Assembly (NCBI GenBank): GCA_013306675.1
Contig: JABLUY010000024.1
Coordinates: forward strand, 124,001-188,000
From: Thraustochytrium sp. TN22
Lineage: Eukaryota; Sar; Bigyra; Thraustochytrida; Thraustochytriidae
Length of the DNA stretch: 64,000 nucleotides
Reading direction: 5' to 3'
Positions 51,419 to 59,286 of this stretch are shown one piece after another. The notes under the pieces are model-generated. The model was not told where the DNA came from and made no database searches. It worked only from the letters and a program-made list of their open reading frames with translations. Position numbers and translations under genes: made by a program. Within the stretch, counting starts at the first letter, position 1, and each line of letters begins with the position of its first letter.

Positions 51419-51707
51419 GCGGTGGTCGACGGCGGGCAGCAGAGACTGACGAATCTACGCAACACAGGGCCTGTTCGACTCGAGCCTGGTCAAGAGCGCC
51501 CGCGCCTGGGCGTGGTGGGCCTTCAAGAAGGGCGGCGACGTGACGTGGATCCTCACGACGACGGGCATCGTCGTGGTGTTCCCGCTGTATTTCCAGGTGG
51601 CCAGGGACATGGCGCTTGCCGAGGCCGAGGCCCAGCAGGTGCAGCAGCTTCGCGCGCAGGGCTACAACCAGCAGCAGATCAACCAGATGATGGGCCTGCC
51701 GCAGTAG
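51198..51707 (+). CDS. TOM22: TOM22-like mitochondrial import receptor subunit (two exons)
   Basis: A spliced gene encoding 99 residues. Exon 1 is 51198-51257 (MITVQQDAAATPGAAPGGLK). The phase-0 intron is 51258-51467 (210 nt, GTACGT...ACACAG). Exon 2 is 51468-51707, ending TAG. Exon 2 begins GLFDSSLVKSARAWAWWAFK, followed by GGDVTWILTTTGIVVVFPLY and a Gln-rich intermembrane-space tail ending MMGLPQ. This matches the conserved core of Tom22/Tom9 (LFDxxL...R..W..K..TTxxxxxxPL), the tail-anchored central organiser of the TOM complex. The cytosolic part is short and lacks the acidic presequence-binding stretch of the yeast and animal proteins, as in plant TOM9. Splice sites, frame continuity and the family match support each other. 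Confidence 0.85.
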
Positions 51708-52158
51708 ATGCCGAAAGAAAAGGAATGAGACCGTGGTTCTGTTCTGATGCTTCTTCCCCTTGAATGAAGCTCCGCGATGCCGAGCTCCATGGTGCTCCAT
51801 TGGCCACCATTGGGCCTGACTGTGAGATCTTCAAGATGATTTGAAGTGGAAAATGCAAGAGCATCGGATGATGGACGACACCCCTTTGTTTTGTTTTGCT
51901 GAGCAGATGACACGGCAGCAAGAAAGGCGTCAAGTCGGGCGGTCACGCTACCCATTCAGACTCTCTAAGAGCTGGCTGGCTTATGAACTGACAAAGGGTT
52001 TCATGAAGGCTCGAGTGCGCTCGGAGAAGCGCTTGCAGCTGGACTCGGACTCGTTCGCGTGCTCTCTTTCTCTCTCTCTCTCTCTACTCAAGGCCGGTTT
52101 CGGGCTTGCTTGCTTGCTTACCCAACAGAGCAGCTACAACAAAGCATGTAGACTTTGG
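51708..52158. other. Convergent 3' region, TOM22 and SDS3
   Basis: 451 bp without a gene. A CT tract (about 52061-52086) lies 73 bp beyond the SDS3 stop and reads as GA on the SDS3 coding strand. Confidence 0.6.
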
Positions 52159-53097
52159 CTAGGCGGCCACATCGTCGACGAGCGGGCCAATTGTACAGCG
52201 GCCCGAACGAAGATAGGCGATGAGCACGCGCGTCTGTGAGCCATCTAACAGCTTGACAATGACCTCGGACGGGCTCACAGTTTGAATGGTGCCCTGGATC
52301 TGCTCCTTGGAGACCTCCGTGTAGCATACGACGTCTTGGTCCTTCTCGAGAATGTGCTCGTTGTAGTAGAGCACTCCGTCCTCGACACGCACACTCTCCT
52401 TGCCAAGATCATCCTGCGTGAGAAACTTGGTGGCACGGTCCTTCCAGTCCTGCTGGATGGCGCGCAGGTCGTTGAAGATGGAGTCCTCGGTCATGAAGAA
52501 GTTCACACCAAGGCTCTCAGCGCCATAGCCGCCGGGCGCGGCGGTACGTGCCGCTGCGGGCTCGCCGGCGCCCGGGGCAGGACTGGCCTCGCCGTCCACC
52601 TCCATGCCGCCGGCGCCCTCGTCGGTGGCCTCGTCGCCGTCGTGGCTACCGCCCTTCTTGCCGCGAAGCTTGCGCGAGCTAGCACGCACCTCGCCGCCAC
52701 CGCCGCCCTCGCTGCCGCTGCGGAGCGCCTCCAGGCGCTTGATGGACTCCTCCAGCTCGCCCGTCAGCTTGGCCTGCATGTCCTTATAGGCGTTGTCGTA
52801 GGCCTCCTTGGCCGCCTTGACGTCAAAGGCGAAGAGCGACTCGGCCTCCTTGAGCCGCAGCTCGCGCATACGCTCGGCCTGCGTCACGCTGCGCAGCTTG
52901 CGCCGCTGCAGCGTCTTGTCGCCCTCCTTGATGTCCTCATGGGACCCGTCCTTGACGCGCGCCAGCTCCTTGCGCAGCTCGTCCACCTTGCTCTTGTAGA
53001 ACGCCTCGCCGTCGCCGCCTTCGCCGGCCGCCGCCGCCGCGCTCGCCTCGCCGCCGCCGCCCTCGCCCTCCTCCGCGTCCGCGCGCTGCCGCTTCAT
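52159..53097 (-). CDS. SDS3: SDS3/SUDS3-family Sin3-HDAC corepressor subunit
   Basis: 312 residues from the ATG at 53097 (MKRQRADAEEGEGGGG). After a Gly/Ala/Glu-rich start, a long helix (about 32-130: FYKSKVDELRKELARVKDGS, then KEAYDNAYKDMQAKLTGELE) matches the Sds3/BRMS1 coiled-coil that dimerises and holds the Sin3 complex. A low-complexity linker with KLRGKKGG follows. The C-terminal module (about 240-312: VRVEDGVLYYNEHILEKDQD, VIVKLLDGSQTRVLIAYLRS) aligns in pattern with the C-terminal SUDS3 domain (RIEDGKLYYD...RIYLGQLQRG). It should act in the nucleus as part of a Sin3-type histone deacetylase complex. Length is close to human SUDS3 (328). The family match is confident at both ends. Confidence 0.85.
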   Translation of the reverse strand: MKRQRADAEEGEGGGGEASAAAAAGEGGDGEAFYKSKVDELRKELARVKDGSHEDIKEGDKTLQRRKLRSVTQAERMRELRLKEAESLFAFDVKAAKEAYDNAYKDMQAKLTGELEESIKRLEALRSGSEGGGGGEVRASSRKLRGKKGGSHDGDEATDEGAGGMEVDGEASPAPGAGEPAAARTAAPGGYGAESLGVNFFMTEDSIFNDLRAIQQDWKDRATKFLTQDDLGKESVRVEDGVLYYNEHILEKDQDVVCYTEVSKEQIQGTIQTVSPSEVIVKLLDGSQTRVLIAYLRSGRCTIGPLVDDVAA

Positions 53098-53928
53098 GCT
53101 GTCGCTGCTGGTGCTGCTAGTGCTGCTGCTGGTGCTGCTGGTTCTGCTGGTGCTGCTGGTACCGCTGCCGCTCGTACGCGCGCAAGCTCGCCCGCTCGCT
53201 CGCAAACTAGTTGGCGGCCGCCCTGCTGCACGCGGCCGAGGAGGCCGCTGCCGGCGCCGGCCACCGCCAGACAATCGCGCCGCCGCCGCCGCCGCCGCCG
53301 AGTCGCTGCGCGGCGAAGCTCCCCGATGCCTGCCGCCGCCGTCCGCTCAAGCGTCCAGGCCCCCGCCGCGCCGCAGCGCCGCCGTGCCGCGCCGCGCGCG
53401 CGCAATCGCTGCCGCGGCTTTGATCGCAGCAGGCAGCTCTGCGCCTGCTGCCGGCCGTCGTGGGCGGTGGTTGCCCGTTCCAACGTTCTGTTCGCGCGGG
53501 ACGTTGGACCTCTTTACGTTCATTTCCGTTCGTTCTCCTGCTCGGCCGAAATTGAGGCTGTTATCTTGATTGAATCTTGAATCTTGATCTCATCATGTGA
53601 GGCGCGCTCAGGCTGGCACAGTGCAGTGCCTTCTGGTCTGCTGGCGAACAAGCTTAGGCAGTAGCTGGCCGTAGAGGTGGCCTTCATGAGCTCAAAGGTG
53701 CGCCTGGCAGGCAGGCCCTGGTGCGGGCGTGGTTGCAGGTTCTCGATCTCTCCCTCCCTCACAACAAGCCAAGTCGAAAATCGACGCTGCTAGTAGCCGG
53801 AGACCACGCGCCGCGGCGGCGGCTCTCCTCACTGGCACTGTAGTAACGCACTAAGCACGACGTCAATCAAACCGCAGAGAACGAACAGCCAATCAAGAGC
53901 CTGCCAGTGGCTGCCTGTGCCACAGTAT

Positions 53929-53949
53929 CTAGCTAGCTAGCTAGAGCTA
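53929..53949. repeat. CTAG tetranucleotide tract
   Basis: TCTAGCTAGCTAGCTAGAGC, between SDS3 and PCC beta, far from either start codon. Confidence 0.9.
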
Positions 53950-54892
53950 ACTTGGAGCGAGCGCTGCTCGCAGTGCTCTGCCCGCCACCGGCCTGGCACC
54001 GCCCGCCCAGCCAGCCAGCCAGCCGCCTCCGCCTCCGCCAGCGCCGCGGCGGCAGCCGCAAATGCGCACGCGCAACTTGCGCAACAACTTGCGCATCATC
54101 GCGCCGCGCCGTGGCGGCACTGGCGGACCAGCCGCGCCGCAGCTCCCGTCGCAAAAACATGCGCATCGCTCTCACGCCTCCCAGTCCTCCCGGGGACCGC
54201 CGGCCTCCGTCCCCCGCGGCCGCCGCGCTCGGGCTGCGCTCTCCTCTCCGGGCTCTCGGCGCCTCGCCTCGCCGGGCGTGGCGCTGGCCAGCCGCGCGCC
54301 GCGGGGCGCCTCGCCGCGCCGCGCGCCGCCGCTCCGGCGCGGGCCGCGCGCGCCCGGCCGGCCCGGCCCGGCCCGGCGTCGCCTCGCGCTCGGCCTGCGG
54401 CGCGAGTCCGAGCCATCGCTGCCGGCTGACTCGGAAGTCCTACCCCATCCCATCGCGCCTGCGCAAAGGTTTGCGGCGGACGGCGGCTCGCCGCGCGCGG
54501 CGGCCTGCCTGCCTGCCTGCCTCGCCCGCGCCGGGCCGCGCCGCCCGCCGCGCGCTGCCGCCGCTCGCGCGCGCTGCCGCCGCTCGCGCGCGCTGCCGCG
54601 CGCTGCCGCCGCCGCGGCCTGCGCAGGCGCCGCGCCGCGCCCCACGCCGCTGCTGCCCGCGCTGCCCGCGCCTCTGGTCCGACCGGGCTCCCGCGGCAGC
54701 GCGTGCGAGGCGTGCTTGTCCGCTATCTATCGAACGAAGTTAATCTCTGTCCATGCCTCTCGATCTCGTCTCGATCTCTCCCCACTGGCAGGCGCCGGGC
54801 GGCTGGCCGTGACCGCTGCTTCATGACCACGGCTCCATGCTCGTGTAGCATCCTGTCGCGATCAGCCTCGAGGCCTGGGTCGCGCGGCCTGG

Positions 54893-54960
54893 CTTTGCTT
54901 TGCTTTGCTTTGCTTTGCTTTGCTTTGCCCCGCTTTGCCCTGCTTTGCTCTGCTCTGCTC
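54893..54960. repeat. (CTTTG)n pentanucleotide tract
   Basis: About seven perfect GCTTT units followed by degenerate CCCCG, CCCTG and CTCTG variants, about 280-345 bp upstream of the PCC beta ATG. Confidence 0.9.
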
Positions 54961-55238
54961 TGCACGCCTTGTGCCCGGCTGCCCCGGGGCCGCGCCGCGA
55001 AGAGCGCGGCCGCGGCAAATCCGATTCGCGCGCGGCGGACGGGAGGCGGCTCGCGGGCGCGGCGGCGGCGCGGCGGCGGCGGGCGCGGGCGGCGCGGCAG
55101 GCGGCGGCGCGGGCGGCGCGGCAGGGCGCGGGCGGCGCGGGCGGCGCGGCAGGGCGCGGCAGGGCGCGGCGAGGCGGCGCGCGAGCGCGGCGAGAAGCGG
55201 CCGGGCCGGACTTGGGCAGGGGCGGGAGGACAGAGAGG

Positions 55239-56492
55239 ATGCTGGCGCGCGGGCAGGCGCGGGCGGCCGCAGGGCGCGCGGCGGCGCAGTGGCAGGCGAC
55301 GCGCGGCGTGACGGCGTTCGCGCAGCGGTGGCCGGAGATCAAGGCCAAGGCGCTGCTGGGCGGCGGCGAGGACCGCATCGCCAAGCAGCATGAGCGCGGC
55401 AAGCTGACGGCGCGCGAGCGCATCGCGCTGCTGCTGGACCACGGCTCCTTTATCGAGTACGACAGCCTCAAGTTGCACCGCTGCACGGACTTTGGCATGG
55501 AGAAGCAGCAGTACTACGGCGACGGCGTGGTGACGGGCTACGGCTACATCAACGGGCGGCCGGTCTTTGTGTTCTCGCAGGACTTCACTGTCTTCGGCGG
55601 CAGTCTCAGCGAGACGCACGCCGAGAAGATCTGCAAGATCATGGACAAGGCCATGAAGGTGGGCGCGCCCGTGATTGGCATCAATGACTCGGGTGGCGCG
55701 CGCATCCAGGAGGGCGTGGCCTCGCTCGGCGGCTACGCCGAGGTCTTCCAGCGCAACGTCGAGGCCTCGGGCGTCGTGCCGCAGATCAGCCTCATCTGCG
55801 GCCCCTGCGCCGGCGGTGCCGTCTACAGCCCGGCCATCACGGACTTCACCATGATGGTGCGCGACACCTCGTACTGCTTCATCACCGGCCCCGAGGTCGT
55901 CAAGACCGTCACCCAGGAGGAGGTCACCCAGGAGGAGCTCGGCGGCGCCAAGGCGCACATGACCAAGTCCGGCGTCGCGCACCTCGCCTACGACAACGAC
56001 GTCGAGGCGCTGCGCATGACCCGCGAGCTCTTCGACTTCCTCCCGCTTAGCAACAGCTCCGAGGTCCCGCGCCGCGAGACGCTCGACCCGCGCGACCGCG
56101 CCGACCCCACGCTCGACATGATCGTCCCGGAGGACCCCAACCACCCGTACGACATGAAGATCATCATCCGCAAGGTCCTCGACGAGATGGACTTTTACGA
56201 GATCCAGCCCGACTTTGCCAAGAACATCGTCGTCGGCTTTGGCCGCCTCGATGGCCGCACCGTCGGCGTCGTCGGCAACCAGCCGCTCGAGCTCGCCGGC
56301 TGCCTCGACATCAACTCCTCCACCAAGGCCGCCCGCTTTGTGCGCTTCTGCGACGCCTTCAACATCCCGCTCGTCACCTTCGTGGACGTGCCCGGCTTCC
56401 TCCCCGGCACCGCCCAGGAGCACGGCGGCATCATCCGCCACGGCGCCAAGCTCCTCTACGCCTACGCCGAGGCCACCGTGCCCAAGCTCACC

Positions 56493-56536
<44 letters not shown>

Positions 56537-56825
56537 CTCCAAGCACCTCCGCGCCGACACCAACCTTGCCTGGCCCTCGGCCGAGATCGCCGTCATGGGC
56601 GCCAAGGGTGCCGTCGAGATTATCTTCCGCGGCAAGAACGTCGAGGAGGAGACCGAGCGCTACAAGGAGCGCTTTGCCAACCCTCTTGTCGCCGCCGCTC
56701 GCGGCTTTGTCGACGACATCATTGTGCCCTCGGCTACCCGCCGCCACCTCTGCGAGGAGCTCGAGCTCCTCCAGGGCAAGAAGGAGCACCGCCCCAGCCG
56801 CAAGCACGGCAACATTCCTCTTTAA
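55239..56825 (+). CDS. PCCB: Propionyl-CoA carboxylase beta chain, mitochondrial
   Basis: 528 residues from the ATG at 55239. The N-terminus ([20 protein letters not shown]) is Arg/Ala-rich without acidic residues, as expected of a mitochondrial presequence. The carboxyltransferase core starts at about 40 ([20 protein letters not shown]). It carries the acyl-CoA and carboxybiotin oxyanion loops [35 protein letters not shown] and [20 protein letters not shown], then [18 protein letters not shown]. It ends with the usual RKHGNIPL. Length matches human PCCB (539). With an alpha subunit encoded elsewhere it carboxylates propionyl-CoA to methylmalonyl-CoA, from odd-chain lipid, Val, Ile, Met and propionate. 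The overall motif set fits PCCB better than MCCB. A neighbouring propionate CoA-transferase supports a propionate role. Confidence 0.94.
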
Positions 56826-57473
56826 ATTTTCCTTCACTGCAGTGCCACCATTTTTTGCCCTTCTTACAGACGTGATGATGACGCGGACGATCTCTCTTGT
56901 CATTGGACACAAGGCGCACGAAGTCACAACAGAGGCAAGCTGGTGCTAAGTGACTTCCCCAGTCCCGGCCATGGCCTTGTCGACACTCGTGGCGGATCTT
57001 GCCAGTGCTCTCCTGGTCCGCGCCATCGAGCATCACGGTGATCACGTCCTCGGTTTCTCCAGTGGCCATGGTTCTCGAGGCCGCCCGGCCGCCAGCTGAT
57101 GGTGACTGCTGAGTCGCAGCGCATGCTCCCGTGCGGCCAGACCCGTGCCATCATGTCCGCCGCCTCTTCAAAACCTTCAGCCCGCCCTGGTGTGCGATCC
57201 ACGAGGCCCGGCCGTGCGTGCTTCATGCCGTGGCCCGAAATGGCCGGGCCCGGGCAGCGAGGGAATCGGACGGTATCTTGGATTACACTCCGGTGCGGTC
57301 GCGAAGCGCAGCAGCAGCGCAGCAGCGCAGTGCAGCAAACACGCAAAAGAAAGCCGCACGCGGAAACTGCAAGGCAGGAGGAGCCTCGAGCCGGCCCCGC
57401 CCACGTGATCGCGCCCGCGCCCGCCGAGCAGCAGCAGCTACAGCAAGAGCTACAGCAAAAGCGACCGGAAAGG
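56826..57473. other. Intergenic region, PCC beta to PGK
   Basis: 648 bp. An ATG at 57099 is in frame with PGK and would add 125 residues, including an Arg/Ser-rich, acid-free stretch ([20 protein letters not shown], from an ATG at 57153). This could be leader or an alternative N-terminal targeting extension. A short minus-strand frame (56734-57069) has no recognisable domain. Confidence 0.5.
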
Positions 57474-58883
57474 ATGAGCCTCCTGAGCAAGGCGAGCCTG
57501 GAGGATGTGGAGCTGCAGGGCAAGCGCGTGCTGATGCGCGTGGACTTCAACGTGCCGTTCGACAAGGCGACGGGCGAGATCAGCAACGATCAGCGCATGG
57601 TGGCGGCGCTGCCCAGCATCCAGTACGCGCTGGACAAGGGCGCCAAGTCGGTGGTGCTCATGTCGCACCTGGGCCGGCCGGACGGCCAGCCCAACGCCAA
57701 GTTCTCGCTCAAGCCCGTGGCGACGCGCCTCGGCGAGCTGCTCAAGCGCGATGTGACCTTCCTCGAGGACTGCGTCGGCGAAAAGGTCGAGGCGGCCTGC
57801 GCCGACCCGGCGTCTGGCTCCGTCATCCTGCTGGAGAACCTGCGCTTCCACATCGAGGAGGAGGGCAAGGGCAAGGACGCCGAGGGTAACAAGGTCAAGG
57901 CGGACGCGGACAAGGTCGAGGCCTTCCGCGCCTCCCTCACCAAGCTCGGCGACGTCTTCGTCAACGACGCCTTCGGCACGTGCCACCGCGCGCACTCCTC
58001 CATGGTTGGCGTCAAGCTGGAGCGCGTCGGCGGCTTCCTCGTCAAGAAGGAGCTCGACTACTTTGGCGCGGCGCTGCAGGATCCCGCGCGTCCCTTCGTC
58101 AGCATCCTCGGTGGTGCCAAGGTCGAGGACAAGCTCAAGCTCATCATGAACATGCTCGACATCGTCAACATCATGATCATCGGCGGCGGCATGGCCTTCA
58201 CCTTCAAGAAGGTCGCCGGCATGGAGATTGGTGGCAGCCTCTTCGACGAGGCCGGCGCCGAGCTCATCCCCAAGATCCTCGAGAAGGCCAAGGCCAAGGG
58301 CGTCGAAATCTACCTGCCCTCGGACTTCATCGCCGCCGACAAGTTTGCCGCCGACGCCGAGAACAAGGTCGTCACCGAGGAGGAGGGCGTGCCGGAGGGC
58401 TGGATGGGTCTGGACATTGGCCCCAAGTCTGGCGAGGAGTTTGCCAAGGTCATCGCCTCGGCCAAGCTCGTCGTCTGGAACGGCCCCATGGGCGTCTTTG
58501 AGTTCCCCAACTTCGCCAAGGGCACCAAGGCCGTCATGGATGCCGTCGTCGACGCCACCAAGGCCGGCGCCACCACCATCATCGGCGGCGGCGACACCGC
58601 CACTTGCTGCACCAAGGAGTACTTTGACACCGAGGACAAGGTTTCCCACGTCTCCACTGGCGGCGGCGCCTCGCTCAACCTCCTCGAGGGCGTCGAGCTC
58701 CCCGGTGTCGCTGCGCTCAGCGAGAAGAAGGTACGCCAGACCGCCTCCATCCCGCTCACGAAGGCGGCGCCTGCCAAGGCCTCCGGTCTCATGGCGCGTC
58801 TCGAGGAGCACCCCCTCGCTGTCGCTGGTGTTGCCGCCCTCGCCGTTATGGCCCTCTCCGCTGCTCTCGCTCGCAGGAACTGA
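57474..58883 (+). CDS. PGK: Phosphoglycerate kinase with C-terminal membrane tail
   Basis: 469 residues from the ATG at 57474 ([20 protein letters not shown]). Core PGK motifs are intact: RVDFNVPFD (3-PG site), [64 protein letters not shown] and the nucleotide loop IGGGDTATC...[10 protein letters not shown]. It makes 3-phosphoglycerate plus ATP from 1,3-bisphosphoglycerate. After the usual end ([10 protein letters not shown], about 418), a 51-residue extension ends in a single hydrophobic segment (about 447-466, [19 protein letters not shown]) and RRN, so it looks tail-anchored. Leishmania and Crithidia PGK-C carry a hydrophobic C-terminal extension for glycosomes, which is the closest precedent I know. 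In-frame upstream ATGs (57099, 57153) could add an N-terminal extension; I prefer 57474. Confidence 0.93.
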   Translation: MSLLSKASLEDVELQGKRVLMRVDFNVPFDKATGEISNDQRMVAALPSIQYALDKGAKSVVLMSHLGRPDGQPNAKFSLKPVATRLGELLKRDVTFLEDCVGEKVEAACADPASGSVILLENLRFHIEEEGKGKDAEGNKVKADADKVEAFRASLTKLGDVFVNDAFGTCHRAHSSMVGVKLERVGGFLVKKELDYFGAALQDPARPFVSILGGAKVEDKLKLIMNMLDIVNIMIIGGGMAFTFKKVAGMEIGGSLFDEAGAELIPKILEKAKAKGVEIYLPSDFIAADKFAADAENKVVTEEEGVPEGWMGLDIGPKSGEEFAKVIASAKLVVWNGPMGVFEFPNFAKGTKAVMDAVVDATKAGATTIIGGGDTATCCTKEYFDTEDKVSHVSTGGGASLNLLEGVELPGVAALSEKKVRQTASIPLTKAAPAKASGLMARLEEHPLAVAGVAALAVMALSAALARRN

Positions 58884-59286
58884 CTCTCCGTACTCTACGC
58901 GCGCTCACAGGCTTGATGACGATGCTCTATCCCAAGAAAATGTTTCAGCATCTGCTTGACATCTCACGTTGCCTTTCCTCCCTGTGAGGAGTGACCATCG
59001 GCTCCAAGGCTTGCCTGCCTTTTCATAGAAGCGAACTTATTCTAAGAAAAAACGCTACACACTGCATGCATCGCATGAGTCACCTTCACCGCCTTGCCAC
59101 TGCAGGATGTCGCATCTCCGCCACAACGAGCGATCATCACTGACAGTCGGATGTCTCGAGTCCTTTCTTATCTACGTAATTGCAGTAATTGCATGCAGGT
59201 CAGCCGAGTTGGTAAACACCGTGCATGAGCATGAGCTCGTGCACGTGGATGTGATTTTGCCCCGTCGCCGCTTTATGTTTTCAAAC
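58884..59286. other. Convergent 3' region, PGK and propionate CoA-transferase
   Basis: 403 bp, AT-richer than the surroundings. It contains TTATTCTAAGAAAAAACGC (about 59037-59055) and ATGCATGCAT-like sequence. No gene seen. Confidence 0.6.

Larger units (their letters stand above)
53098..55238. other. Divergent intergenic region, SDS3 to PCC beta
   Basis: 2.1 kb. It holds a CTAG tract (53929-53949), a CCTG tract (about 54505-54524), a 19-bp GCCGCCGCTCGCGCGCGCT tandem (about 54553-54605), a TTTGC pentamer tract (about 54893-54960) and then a GC-only G-rich block (about 55020-55230) to the ATG at 55239. The + strand switches from C-rich to G-rich near 54990. Open frames are compositional. No gene supported. 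Confidence 0.6.

Noticed and set aside
56734-57069. Minus-strand frame with several Cys and His residues between PCC beta and PGK
   Set aside because: The Cys/His spacing fits no zinc-finger pattern, and about a quarter of the frame lies antisense to the PCC beta end.
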